In this document: positions 51,097 through 59,789 of the stretch, piece by piece
Numbering within the stretch: position 1 is the first letter of the stretch
Layout: each line of letters starts with the position of its first letter
Source: Lentisphaerota bacterium
Lineage (GTDB): Bacteria > Verrucomicrobiota > Lentisphaeria > Victivallales > UBA1829
Length of the DNA: 64,000 nt
Reading direction: 5' to 3'
Assembly: GCA_015061915.1 (NCBI GenBank)
Contig: SUVR01000001.1
Coordinates: 92,991 to 156,990 of the forward strand
Position numbers and translations under genes: made by a program
The notes under the pieces: generated by a model
Told to the model about the DNA's origin: nothing
The model's database searches: none
Seen by the model: only the letters and a program-made list of their open reading frames with translations

Positions 51097-52434
51097 ATGA
51101 TCAAGTTCGGTTATGCTCAGGAAAACATTACGCCCAAGCGGGGGATCCCCCTGTGCGGTTACTTTGAACCCCGTCCCAATGTGGGCGCTCACGACGCTCT
51201 GATGGTCAAGGCTGCCGTCTTTGAGTGCAATGGTGTCAAAGGCGGGATCCTTTCCTACGATCTCTGTCTGGTACCCCGCAGCGTGGTGCAGTTCTTTATT
51301 GAAGAACTGAAAAATGCCGGGATCGATTTTGCAGATAATCTGCTTTTCTCTGCAACTCATACGCATACCGGTCCCTATATGGGCATGGATTTTTCCGTGG
51401 ATTATGTTGATGAAGCATACATCCGGAATATGGCTGCCCAGACGGTCAATGCCGTGAAAAATGCACTGGAAAGCCTGTACGAAGCCGAGATCTTTGCCGG
51501 TAAAGCAGAAAATCACAGCCTCGCTTTCAACCGCCGTTTCTGGATGAAAGACGGCTCCGTGCTGACCAATCCCGGCAAGCTGAACCCGGACATCGTCGGT
51601 CCGGAAAGCGTCATTGATCCGGAGATCCCCTTCTTTATCGTGAAACAGGACGGCATGGATCGTCTGATCGTTGCCAATATCTCCAACCATACCGATACGA
51701 TCGGGGATGAGATGGTCTCCGCCGACTGGCCCGGCAGAATGGAACGCGCCATTCAGGACCATTACGGCTACGATATCCCCGTGATGACGCTGATCGGATG
51801 TCAGGGCAATATCAACCACTTCAACGTGGAAAATGATTTTGACCAGACCAACTATGCGGAAGCCTGCCGGATCGGGAAGGGTTACGCTGCCTCCATCATC
51901 TCCATGCTCTACGCGGCAAAGAAGGTGGATGCCGATGCCCTGCAGATCGATTCCGAAGAATTTGAAGCTCCTTACGTGCAGATCAGCGACGAAGACTACG
52001 CTGCTGCCAAGAAGATCACTGAGGAACTGAAAGATGTCCGCCCCTCCGGCGATAAGGACCTGACCAGCGAAGGGATCGCAGCCGGCAGCCTCTATACCAA
52101 GAAAGTCTTTGCCCAGCGGATCGTGGATTGCCGTGAAAATCCCATCACGGAAAAACGGATCGAGACCATGAAGGCATTTAAGATCGGTAAAGATATTTGC
52201 ATCCAGACGATCCCTGCCGAAGCATTCGTGGAACTGGGTCTGGCGATCAAGGAAAAGTCTCCCTACAAATTTACGATGGTCTCCGGTCTGACCATGGGCT
52301 ATATCGGTTACACCGGTCTGCCGGAATGTTACGAACGGGGCGGCGGATATGAAACCCGTCCGGGCAGAACCGCACCTGCTCACGACCTTGCACCGAAAAT
52401 CATTGATCTGGGGATCGAATTGGTCAACCGCTGA
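51097..52434 (+). CDS. neutral/alkaline ceramidase-like protein
   Basis: A 445-residue protein that matches the N-terminal domain of neutral/non-lysosomal ceramidases (PF04734 type): FGYAQENITPKRGIPLCGYF, LSYDLCLVPRSVVQ, FSATHTHTGPYMGMDF with zinc-ligand His, VANISNHTDTIGDE and LIGCQGNINHFN. No signal peptide and no C-terminal immunoglobulin-like domain are seen, so it is shorter than secreted ceramidases (about 700 residues). Similar stand-alone proteins are usually listed as hypothetical, and hydrolysis of ceramide is not established. AGGTG lies upstream of the ATG. It follows waaA by 17 nt. Confidence 0.8.
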   Translation: MIKFGYAQENITPKRGIPLCGYFEPRPNVGAHDALMVKAAVFECNGVKGGILSYDLCLVPRSVVQFFIEELKNAGIDFADNLLFSATHTHTGPYMGMDFSVDYVDEAYIRNMAAQTVNAVKNALESLYEAEIFAGKAENHSLAFNRRFWMKDGSVLTNPGKLNPDIVGPESVIDPEIPFFIVKQDGMDRLIVANISNHTDTIGDEMVSADWPGRMERAIQDHYGYDIPVMTLIGCQGNINHFNVENDFDQTNYAEACRIGKGYAASIISMLYAAKKVDADALQIDSEEFEAPYVQISDEDYAAAKKITEELKDVRPSGDKDLTSEGIAAGSLYTKKVFAQRIVDCRENPITEKRIETMKAFKIGKDICIQTIPAEAFVELGLAIKEKSPYKFTMVSGLTMGYIGYTGLPECYERGGGYETRPGRTAPAHDLAPKIIDLGIELVNR

Positions 52435-52450
52435 TTGATCTTCCCCCCCA

Positions 52451-52583
52451 CCGCAACGCCGCCGGGCGGCAGATCGCGCAGTCACCAGAGCGTGACTGCG
52501 CACTTTTTTTGCCTGCAAAAAAAGCAAAGAGCCGCAGCAGAAAACTGCTGCAGCTCTTGATCTGCCGCCCGGCGGCGTTGCGG
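52451..52583. repeat. cloverleaf-like nested inverted-repeat element A
   Basis: A 25-bp perfect inverted repeat (52451-52475 with 52559-52583, core GCCGCCGGGCGGC) encloses three further hairpins. Arm 1 is GCGCAGTCAC / GTGACTGCGC (52476-52501), arm 2 is seven Ts and seven As around GCCTGC (52504-52523), arm 3 is AGAGCCGCAGCAG / CTGCTGCAGCTCT (52528-52557, one mismatch). Arm 1 plus the T-run terminates plus-strand transcription; arm 3 with the A-run terminates minus-strand transcription. It fills the whole gap between two convergent genes. Confidence 0.9.
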
Positions 52584-52584
52584 A

Positions 52585-52992
52585 CTATCTGCTCCATCTG
52601 CGGTGGCGTTTGACCGGACCGGGTTTCCGTGGCGGGCGACCTTTTGGCGGCTTGACGCCTTTCGGCTGTGGATACCGTCGGAATGCGGGTTCGTAACGCA
52701 TCCGTACCGGCGTGATGACCCGGTGATGTGCTTTCCCGTTATCAATATAATATTTGTGTTTGGGATAGCGTCTTGTCCGGTACCGGTCGTAAAAATAGAA
52801 TTCATCTTCAAAGTCATAAAAACGCCCTTCGATCCGGATGGTATCAGGCAACCGGACGACCGGAGAATTGGCTTTCCCGGTGCTGTCCGGTTGGATCTGT
52901 TGTTTCTGCGGTTGTTTCTGTTCCGGCATTTTTTCCGGAACCGCAGTTGCAAGCAGGGCGCTTATGACGATTTTAAGACTTGTGAAGAACAC
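52585..52992 (-). CDS. small basic protein with possible signal segment, unknown function
   Basis: A 135-residue protein with a GTG start and a short hydrophobic N-terminus (MFFTSLKIVISALLATAVPE) that may be a signal peptide. A Gln/Pro/Lys-rich linker follows (about residues 20-42), then FYDFEDEFYFYDRYRTRRYP, and an Arg/Pro-rich tail (KGRPPRKPGPVKRHRRWSR). I recognise no family. It lies 16 nt after the trpS stop with a weak binding site, so expression and start are uncertain. Its stop codon abuts the cloverleaf element. Confidence 0.5.
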   Translation of the reverse strand: MFFTSLKIVISALLATAVPEKMPEQKQPQKQQIQPDSTGKANSPVVRLPDTIRIEGRFYDFEDEFYFYDRYRTRRYPKHKYYIDNGKAHHRVITPVRMRYEPAFRRYPQPKGVKPPKGRPPRKPGPVKRHRRWSR

Positions 52993-53008
52993 GCAAGTTA
53001 CTTCTGTT

Positions 53009-53995
53009 TTATCGCAGCCCGACAGCTTTCTGGACCTGAAGCAGAGTTTCCTGTGCTACTGCCTTGGCTTTTTCGGCGCTGGTCTTCAAGACGCTTTCCA
53101 CATATCCGGGATCGGCTTCCAGTTCTTCCCGACGCTTGCGCATGGGGGCAAAGAAGTCCATGTATGCGTCAAAGAGAGCCTGTTTTGCGTGACCGTACCC
53201 ATAGTTTCCGGCACGGTACCGTTCCGCCATTTCCTCCTGCTGTGCTTTTGTGCTGAAGAGTTTGTAAAGGGCGAACACGTTACAGGTATCGGGATCTTTG
53301 GGTTCTTCCAGCGTTTTGCAGTCCGTGGGCATACCCATGATTTTTTTCCGGATCGCCTTGGGATTGCCGAAGATCTCAATAGTGTTGTTGTAACTCTTGC
53401 TCATCTTCTGTCCGTCCAGACCGGGAACCACGGCAACATCCGTATTGATATAGCCATCCGGCACCACCAGCGTTTCTCCGTACATCTGGTTGAACCGGAT
53501 CGCAATGTCCCTGGTGATCTCCAGATGCTGTTTCTGGTCCTTGCCCACCGGCACGAGTGTGGATTTGTACAGCAGAATATCCGCCGCCATCAGCACGGGG
53601 TAGGAGAAGAGACCGTTGTTGGGGGAGAACCCTTTTGCGATTTTATCCTTGTAACTGTGTGCGCGTTCCAGCAGACCGACACCGGTGATGCAGTTGAGGA
53701 TCCAGGAAAGTTCACACACTTCCGGTACATCGGACTGACGGAAAAAGAGGGTTTTTGCCGGATCGATCCCGCACGCAAGAAAATCCAGCGCCACCTGTTT
53801 GACCCGTTCCCGGAGGGCGTCCGGATCGGGATTGACCGTCAGGGAGTGGAAGTCCGCAATAAAGAGGAAGGATTCGTCCGCCTCCTCCTGCAGTTTCACC
53901 GAGGCACTGATCGCCCCGAAATAGTTGCCGATGTGCAGGATCCCGGAGGGCTGCACGCCGGTCAGGATCCGTTTTTTAGCTGTTTTCTGTTCCAT
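53009..53995 (-). CDS. trpS: tryptophanyl-tRNA synthetase
   Basis: A class I synthetase of 328 residues. The HIGH-type motif is HIGN (about 21-24) within GVQPSGILHIGNYFGAI, and the KMSKS motif is GQKMSKSYNN (about 198). The segment TVNPDPDALRERVKQVALDF is typical of bacterial TrpRS. It begins 18 nt after the zinc-ribbon protein stop and is part of a minus-strand run that starts with ileS. Confidence 0.96.
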   Translation of the reverse strand: MEQKTAKKRILTGVQPSGILHIGNYFGAISASVKLQEEADESFLFIADFHSLTVNPDPDALRERVKQVALDFLACGIDPAKTLFFRQSDVPEVCELSWILNCITGVGLLERAHSYKDKIAKGFSPNNGLFSYPVLMAADILLYKSTLVPVGKDQKQHLEITRDIAIRFNQMYGETLVVPDGYINTDVAVVPGLDGQKMSKSYNNTIEIFGNPKAIRKKIMGMPTDCKTLEEPKDPDTCNVFALYKLFSTKAQQEEMAERYRAGNYGYGHAKQALFDAYMDFFAPMRKRREELEADPGYVESVLKTSAEKAKAVAQETLLQVQKAVGLR

Positions 53996-54013
53996 TTTTA
54001 ACTTACTTTCTGA

Positions 54014-56464
54014 TTACATGGAATACATATCACGGGACTGCTGGGTCTTCTTGTAGATCCGGATAACATTATCATACCATTTCTGTTCCGTTTCCGTCTT
54101 GGGGAAGAGTTCCCAGTTGTCCATAAACTCGCGCATCATGCCCAGCTGCTTATCCAGCTCGTCCATGATTTTTGCGGGCTTGGAGAAACGACGGGTCACG
54201 TGCGTGTTGGCGTTCAGATACTTGAGCAGTTTGTCGTAATCCGCTTTGTACTGTTTGCTCTTTTCCGGATTTCCGCCGGGAGTGGGAGCTGCCTTTGCCG
54301 GTTCCCCGGCCTCGCCGCCTTCCGTTTTGGCATCCGCAACGGTTTCTTCTGTAACGGCAACTTCCATGCCGTAATCTTTTGCCAGTTCGTTGTACTGTTC
54401 CAACTGTTTTCTGGAGAGACCGGCAGCAGAAGCCACATTCTGGAAGTACGTGATGAAGTCCAGCTTATCGCTTTCAAATTTGCTGGGGTCACTTGCTTTC
54501 ACTTCCATCAGGGCTTTGTACTTTTTGTTGAATTCCGGGTCGCCTTTTTCTTCTTCCTGCTGTTGTACCTGCGGAATTGCCTTGCTGCTCTGTTTGCCGG
54601 TCTGTTTTTCCACGATCTGCTGTTTCTGCGCAGGACTTCCCTTGCTTTTACTGCAACCCTTCAATCCCCAGACCAGCAGCCCCAGAATCGCAGTAATGAC
54701 GAAGCAGGCAACGAAAACGATCATATTCATTTTCATTTTCTTGCGCTTGAGCATCGCCTGATATTCCGGATCATCTGCCAGATCATCAAGAACGTCGGCA
54801 ATCGCTTTTGCGGCACCGGCAGATTTCTTTTTCGCAGCACCGGCAGCAGGCTTTTTCACGCCGCCTTCCGGTTTTCTGGCAGCAGACTTTTTGCCGTTTT
54901 CTTTCTTTTCTGCATCCGGCGTTTTTGCCTCGTCCTTCTTCTCGCCTTTTTTATCATCGACGGGAACGAGGACCGGCGTTTTTGCCTCATCCTTCTTATC
55001 GTCGACAGGGACCGGTGCTTTTGCCTCATCCTTCTTTTCTTCCGGTTTCGCAGCGCTGCTCTTCATCGCTTCCAGTTCGGCTTTCTGCCGTTCCAGTTCC
55101 TCCCGCGCTTTGCGGATTTCTGCCATTTCCGGAGATTCTTTTTCCGCTTCAGCAGTCACTGCGGCAGTCGCTGCGGCAGCTGCAGCAACGGCGGCGGCTT
55201 CGGCTTCCGCTTTCATCCGGGCGATCTCGGCCTTCTGCTTTTCGATTTCTTCCTGTTCTTTCCGGAGTGCTTCCGCTTCAGCCTTTGCACGGGCTTCCGC
55301 TTCAGCTTTCGCTTTTGCTTCTGCTTCAGCCTTTGCACGGGCTTCTGCTTCAGCTTTCGCCTTCGCTTCTGCTTCAGCCTTTGCACGGGCTTCTGCTTCA
55401 GCTTTTGCCTTCGCTTCTGCTTCTGCCCTGGCTTTTGCCTCCATCTCTGCTTTCTGGCGTTCCAGTTCTTCCCGTTCCTTGCGGATTTTTTCCATTTCCG
55501 CTTTCTGGCGTTCCAGCTCTTCCCGTTCCTTGCGGAGTTTTTCCATTTCCGCTTTCTGGCGTTCCAGTTCTTCCCGTTCCTTGCGGATCCGTTCCATTTC
55601 CGCCTTCTGGCGTTCCAGCTCTTCCCGTTCCTTGCGGATCCGTTCCATTTCCGCCTTCTGGCGTTCTAACTCTTCCCGTTCCTGACGGAGCCGTTCCATT
55701 TCCGCTTTCTGGCGTTCAATTTCCTCCCGTTCCTGACGGAGTTTTTCTTCTGCTTCTTTGCGGGCCTGTTCTTCCGCCGCTCTGCGAGCCTGTTCTTCCG
55801 CTTCCGCCTTTGCACGGGCTTCCGCTTCTGCCGCCAGACGAGCCTGTTCTTCTGCTTCCGCTTTCTGGCGTTCCAGCTCTTCCCGTTCCTTGCGGAGTGC
55901 TTCTTCCGCTTCTGCTTTTGCCCGGGCAAGTTCTTCCGCTTCTTTCGCCAGCTTCAGTTCTTCCGGAGAAGGTTCTGCTTTCGCAACGGGGACAGCCTGT
56001 GCAACGGGAACAGCCTGTGCAACGGGGACTGCCTGCGCAACGGGAACAGCCTGTGCAACAGGAACAGCCTGTGCAACAGGAACAGCCTGTGCAACGGGAA
56101 CCGCCTGTGCAACGGGGACAGCCTGTGCAACAGGAACAGCCTGTGCAACAGGGACCGTCTGTGCAACGGGAACCGCTTTGACCGTCGGAGCAGGTTTGGG
56201 TGCCGCCGGTTTTGCTGCCGGAGCTGCCGGTTTTGCTGCACCGCCCTTATTGAAGACAAGTTTCTTACCGGCGGGTGCGCCGCCCTTATTGAAGACGAGT
56301 TTCTTGCCGCCGGCAGGAGCTGCCGTTTTTGCTGCGGGAGCAGCCGTGGGGGCTGCATCCACAGGGAGCATGGTTCCGCCGCACGAGGGACATTCAAATT
56401 CTGCGACCGGTGTTTCAAGCTCACCAATCACACCGCACTTACTGCATTGCATCTGGTATGCCAT
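54014..56464 (-). CDS. zinc-ribbon, low-complexity coiled-coil membrane protein (816 aa)
   Basis: Layout in order: an N-terminal zinc ribbon with CSKCG and CPSCGG (residues about 7-30); Ala/Lys/Pro-rich repeats containing KLVFNKGG twice; about 11 copies of the hexapeptide VPVAQA (about residues 96-161); a long charged coiled coil rich in Glu, Lys, Arg (about 170-480) with a 17-residue repeat RKEREELERQKAEMEKI; an Ala-rich basic linker; one membrane helix (about 578-600, IVFVACFVITAILGLLVWGL); and a C-terminal domain of about 200 residues. There is no signal peptide, so the zinc ribbon and coiled coil are cytoplasmic and the C-terminus is across the membrane. I recognise no family. It lies between ileS and trpS. 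Repeat number may vary. Confidence 0.8.
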   Translation of the reverse strand: MAYQMQCSKCGVIGELETPVAEFECPSCGGTMLPVDAAPTAAPAAKTAAPAGGKKLVFNKGGAPAGKKLVFNKGGAAKPAAPAAKPAAPKPAPTVKAVPVAQTVPVAQAVPVAQAVPVAQAVPVAQAVPVAQAVPVAQAVPVAQAVPVAQAVPVAQAVPVAKAEPSPEELKLAKEAEELARAKAEAEEALRKEREELERQKAEAEEQARLAAEAEARAKAEAEEQARRAAEEQARKEAEEKLRQEREEIERQKAEMERLRQEREELERQKAEMERIRKEREELERQKAEMERIRKEREELERQKAEMEKLRKEREELERQKAEMEKIRKEREELERQKAEMEAKARAEAEAKAKAEAEARAKAEAEAKAKAEAEARAKAEAEAKAKAEAEARAKAEAEALRKEQEEIEKQKAEIARMKAEAEAAAVAAAAAATAAVTAEAEKESPEMAEIRKAREELERQKAELEAMKSSAAKPEEKKDEAKAPVPVDDKKDEAKTPVLVPVDDKKGEKKDEAKTPDAEKKENGKKSAARKPEGGVKKPAAGAAKKKSAGAAKAIADVLDDLADDPEYQAMLKRKKMKMNMIVFVACFVITAILGLLVWGLKGCSKSKGSPAQKQQIVEKQTGKQSSKAIPQVQQQEEEKGDPEFNKKYKALMEVKASDPSKFESDKLDFITYFQNVASAAGLSRKQLEQYNELAKDYGMEVAVTEETVADAKTEGGEAGEPAKAAPTPGGNPEKSKQYKADYDKLLKYLNANTHVTRRFSKPAKIMDELDKQLGMMREFMDNWELFPKTETEQKWYDNVIRIYKKTQQSRDMYSM
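55982..56179 (-). repeat. 18-bp tandem repeat encoding VPVAQA, about 11 units
   Basis: About 11 imperfect copies of an 18-bp unit of the type GCAACGGGAACAGCCTGT within the zinc-ribbon protein gene. Most differences between units are synonymous, so the peptide is conserved better than the DNA. Confidence 0.85.
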
Positions 56465-56515
56465 TCTTTACTAACTCCTTCAGAATCAATATGTTATTTT
56501 TTGTTTTTTGTTCCT

Positions 56516-59500
56516 TCAGATCTTGCTGACCGTGACCGTGCATTTGATGCCGTTCAGATCGGTATCACCACCGGCTGCTTCGGCTGTTTCCAGCTTGTCT
56601 GCCAGCGTTTCGCCGCAGATCACAGCTGCGAACTCATTGGCGGCTGCCAGCAGTTCTGCGTTGTCTGTGGCGAGGGTCACCCGGATGCGGTCAGAAACTT
56701 CCAGATCCGTTTCCTTGCGGAGATTCTGGATCTTGCTGACCAGTTCGCGGGCATAACCTTCCCGGATCAGTTCGGGCGTGAGTTCGGTTTCCAGCGCAAT
56801 GGTGATGGCGTTGTCCGTTGCCACGCAGATGCCGTCCTTTTCCTGCCGGATCACGCTCAGGTCAGCGGCAGTGAGAGCGACTTCGGTGCCATCGGCGAGG
56901 ACAATGGATTTGGGTTCGCCGCGGAGGATGGATGCCACTTCGCCGCTGGTCAGTTTCTGGATGAGCGCGGCGGCTTCCTTCATCTTTGCGCCCAGTCTTG
57001 CGCCGAGCGCCTTGAAGTTCGCTTTGGCAGAAAGTTTCACCAGTTCTTCTTCGTCCGCCAGAATATCCAGTTTCTTCACGTTCAGTTCTTCGGCGACGAT
57101 GGAGGCATTTTCTTCCAGCATCTTTCTGGTTTCCGGATCGAGGGAGACCACGATCGCCCGTGCGAGCGGCTGGCGGACCTTGAGACTGCGCTGGGTACGG
57201 AGGAATCTTCCGAGAGAGACCGCACGCATGGTGAGATCCATCTGTTTTTCCAGATAGGGATCGCGGCGCCAGGTTTCCGGCACGGGGTAATCGCAGAGAT
57301 GAACGGATTCCGCCATCTGATCGTTGCGCAGGGAGCGGTAGATTTCTTCCGTGATGTACGGAACGAACGGCGCGGCAGCCTTTGCGAAGGTGATCAGCAC
57401 ATAGTACAGCGTGGCGTAAGCATCTGCCTTATCCGTATCGTTCTGGCTCTTCCAGAAACGGCGGCGGCTGCGGCGGATGTACCAGTTTGTCAGGTTGTCG
57501 GCAAAGGCTTCAAAGCGGTTTGCCGCCTTCTGAAGCTGATAGCTGTCCATAGATTCCCGGATCTCTGCGACCATATCTGCCAGAGCGGAAAGGATCCAGC
57601 GGTCCAGCGGATTTGCGGGATTTTCGGGCGCAACCGGTTCACCTGCCGGGGGATTCCAGTTGTCCAGATTGGCATAAGTCATAAAGAACTGGAAACTGTT
57701 CCAGATGGGGAGCAGAACGGAGCGCATGATCTCTTTGATGCCGTCTTCGGAGAACTTGAGGTCTTCCGCACGGACGACCTGGGATTCGAGGAGGAAGAGG
57801 CGGAGAGCGTCTGCGCCGTAGCGGTGGACCACATCCATGGGGTCGGGATAGTTTTTCAGGCGCTTGCTCATCTTCTGTCCGTTTTCTGCGAGAACCATGC
57901 CGTTGACGATGACATGGAGTGCGGCGGGCTTGTCAAAGAGAGCGGCGGCGAGAACGGTGAGGGTGTAGAACCATCCGCGAGTCTGGTCCTGACCTTCTGC
58001 GATGAAGTCGGCGGGGAACACGCTTTCAAAGTGTTCCTTGTCCGCAAAGGGATAATGCTTCTGTGCGTAGGGCATAGAACCGCTTTCAAACCAGCAGTCC
58101 AGCACTTCCGGCACGCGCTTGAGGATGGCGCCGGTCTTGGGGGATTTGATCTCCATGGCATCCACGAAGTGCTTGTGAATGTCGGTGATCTTCTGACCGG
58201 TGAGTTCTTCCAGTTCGGCAACGGAGCCCACACAGATCATTTCGCCGGTTTCGTCGTTCTTCCAGACGGGCAGGGGGCAGCCCCAGTACCGGTTGCGGCT
58301 GATCGCCCAGTCACGGGCATTTTCCAGCCACTTGCCGAAACGGCCGGACTTGATATGTTCAGGAACCCACGTCATCTGTTCGTTGGCACGGAGCATTTTT
58401 TCTTTGATGCGGTCGATCCGGACGAACCAGGTGGAGACCGCTTTGTAGATCAGCGGGGAATCGTCGCGCCAGCAATGGGGATAGCTGTGCTTGATGGTAC
58501 TGCGGTGGACCAGTTTGCCTTCCACTTTAAGGCGTTCCATGATCAGTTTATCTGCATCCTTCACAAAGAGACCGGTGTAGTCCGGCACTTCGGACGTGAA
58601 TTTACATTCGGCATCAATGGGGCAGACACCGGGGACGCCGCTGGCTCTGCCTGCTTCCGCGTCCTCTTCCCCGAAACCGGGAGCGATGTGGACAATACCG
58701 GTACCATCTTCCGTGCTGACATATTCCGCATTGATGACCCGGAATGCACCTTCCGCCCGTTTCTCCGCAAAGTACGGGAACAGGGGTTCGTAGGGCGTTT
58801 CCTTGAAGTCGGCGCCTTTGAAGCGGGCAACGATCTCCGGCATAGCGTCCTTCTTGTAGTAGGCGGAAAGGCGTGCTTCCGCCATGATGTAGAACGTGCC
58901 GTTGTCGTTGACCTTCACATAATCGACTTCCGGACCCATAGCGAGCGCCATATTGCTGGGCAGAGTCCAGGGAGTGGTGGTCCAGGCGAGGATGTAGGTG
59001 TTTTCTTCGTTCAGCAGTTTGAAGCGGATGGTGATGGCGGGATCGACCACATCCATATAGCCCTGATTCGCTTCAAAGTTGGAGAGCGGCGTGCTGCAGC
59101 GTGCGCAGTAGGGGAGGATCTTGTGACCTTCGTAGATCAGGTCCTTGTCCCACAGCTGCTTGAAGACCCACCAGATGGATTCCATGTATTCCATGTCCAT
59201 GGTGCGGTAACCGTTCTTGAAGTCGACCCAGCGGCCCATACGCTTGACGATCGTTTCCCACTCGGCAGTGTAACGGAGTACGATCCCGCGGCAGGCTTCA
59301 TTGAATTTGTCGATGCCGTATTCTTCGATCTCCTTCTTGCCGTTCAGGTGGAGATTTTTTTCCATTTCGTATTCGACCGGCAGACCGTGGCAGTCCCAGC
59401 CGAACGTGCGTTCGCAATATTTGCCCAGCATGGTCTGGTAACGGGGAATGACATCCTTGATCGTACCTGCGAGGAGGTGTCCGTAGTGGGGCAGACCGGT

Positions 59501-59650
59501 GGCGAACGGAGGGCCATCGTAGAAGATGTATTCCGGATTTCCTTTGCGGTTCTGAAGTGATTTTTCAAACGTGCCGTTTTCCTGCCAGAACTGGAGTGTG
59601 GCTTCTTCGATCTTTGGGAATTCAGAATGTCCCGAAACTGCTTTGAACAT
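56516..59650 (-). CDS. ileS: isoleucyl-tRNA synthetase, type 2 (KMSKR form)
   Basis: A 1044-residue class I synthetase. The HIGH motif reads HYGH (55-58) in PPFATGLPHYGHLLAGT, and the KMSKS motif is KMSKRLKNYPDP (about 596). The Arg in KMSKR and the long C-terminus mark it as the eukaryote-like IleRS2 class rather than the about 930-residue bacterial IleRS1, which reads KMSKS. The editing domain has AWTTTPWTLPSNMAL and the C-terminal part ends with a domain like that of eukaryotic and actinobacterial enzymes. It is the first gene of the minus-strand run; the next gene starts 51 nt on. Confidence 0.95.
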   Translation of the reverse strand: MFKAVSGHSEFPKIEEATLQFWQENGTFEKSLQNRKGNPEYIFYDGPPFATGLPHYGHLLAGTIKDVIPRYQTMLGKYCERTFGWDCHGLPVEYEMEKNLHLNGKKEIEEYGIDKFNEACRGIVLRYTAEWETIVKRMGRWVDFKNGYRTMDMEYMESIWWVFKQLWDKDLIYEGHKILPYCARCSTPLSNFEANQGYMDVVDPAITIRFKLLNEENTYILAWTTTPWTLPSNMALAMGPEVDYVKVNDNGTFYIMAEARLSAYYKKDAMPEIVARFKGADFKETPYEPLFPYFAEKRAEGAFRVINAEYVSTEDGTGIVHIAPGFGEEDAEAGRASGVPGVCPIDAECKFTSEVPDYTGLFVKDADKLIMERLKVEGKLVHRSTIKHSYPHCWRDDSPLIYKAVSTWFVRIDRIKEKMLRANEQMTWVPEHIKSGRFGKWLENARDWAISRNRYWGCPLPVWKNDETGEMICVGSVAELEELTGQKITDIHKHFVDAMEIKSPKTGAILKRVPEVLDCWFESGSMPYAQKHYPFADKEHFESVFPADFIAEGQDQTRGWFYTLTVLAAALFDKPAALHVIVNGMVLAENGQKMSKRLKNYPDPMDVVHRYGADALRLFLLESQVVRAEDLKFSEDGIKEIMRSVLLPIWNSFQFFMTYANLDNWNPPAGEPVAPENPANPLDRWILSALADMVAEIRESMDSYQLQKAANRFEAFADNLTNWYIRRSRRRFWKSQNDTDKADAYATLYYVLITFAKAAAPFVPYITEEIYRSLRNDQMAESVHLCDYPVPETWRRDPYLEKQMDLTMRAVSLGRFLRTQRSLKVRQPLARAIVVSLDPETRKMLEENASIVAEELNVKKLDILADEEELVKLSAKANFKALGARLGAKMKEAAALIQKLTSGEVASILRGEPKSIVLADGTEVALTAADLSVIRQEKDGICVATDNAITIALETELTPELIREGYARELVSKIQNLRKETDLEVSDRIRVTLATDNAELLAAANEFAAVICGETLADKLETAEAAGGDTDLNGIKCTVTVSKI

Positions 59651-59712
59651 GGTGCTCTTTCTTTCGTTTATGTTATGTTTCTGTTATTGTTCTTTAAAAA
59701 TAATTAAAGCAT

Positions 59713-59740
59713 AATATAGCACAGATCCGCCATTTGGCAA
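59713..59740 (-). promoter_or_regulatory. probable ileS promoter
   Basis: On the minus strand, TTGCCA, 16 nt, TATATT, with TGTGC before the -10, giving the 11-mer shared with argH and valS. Confidence 0.6.
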
Positions 59741-59789
59741 ATCTATTATATAAATAATGACGAAAAAATCAGGAAAAGTCCGTATGGCA

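Noticed and set aside
55982..56179. CRISPR array suspected from regular repeats
   Set aside because: The 18-bp units are contiguous, without spacers, and stay in reading frame encoding VPVAQA.
54200..56181. Long plus-strand open frames in the coiled-coil gene region
   Set aside because: They are antisense to repeats of the zinc-ribbon/coiled-coil gene and consist of low-complexity Phe/Cys/Leu or Leu/Pro runs.
56447..59560. A 1037-codon open frame opposite ileS
   Set aside because: Shadow of ileS, a certain gene.
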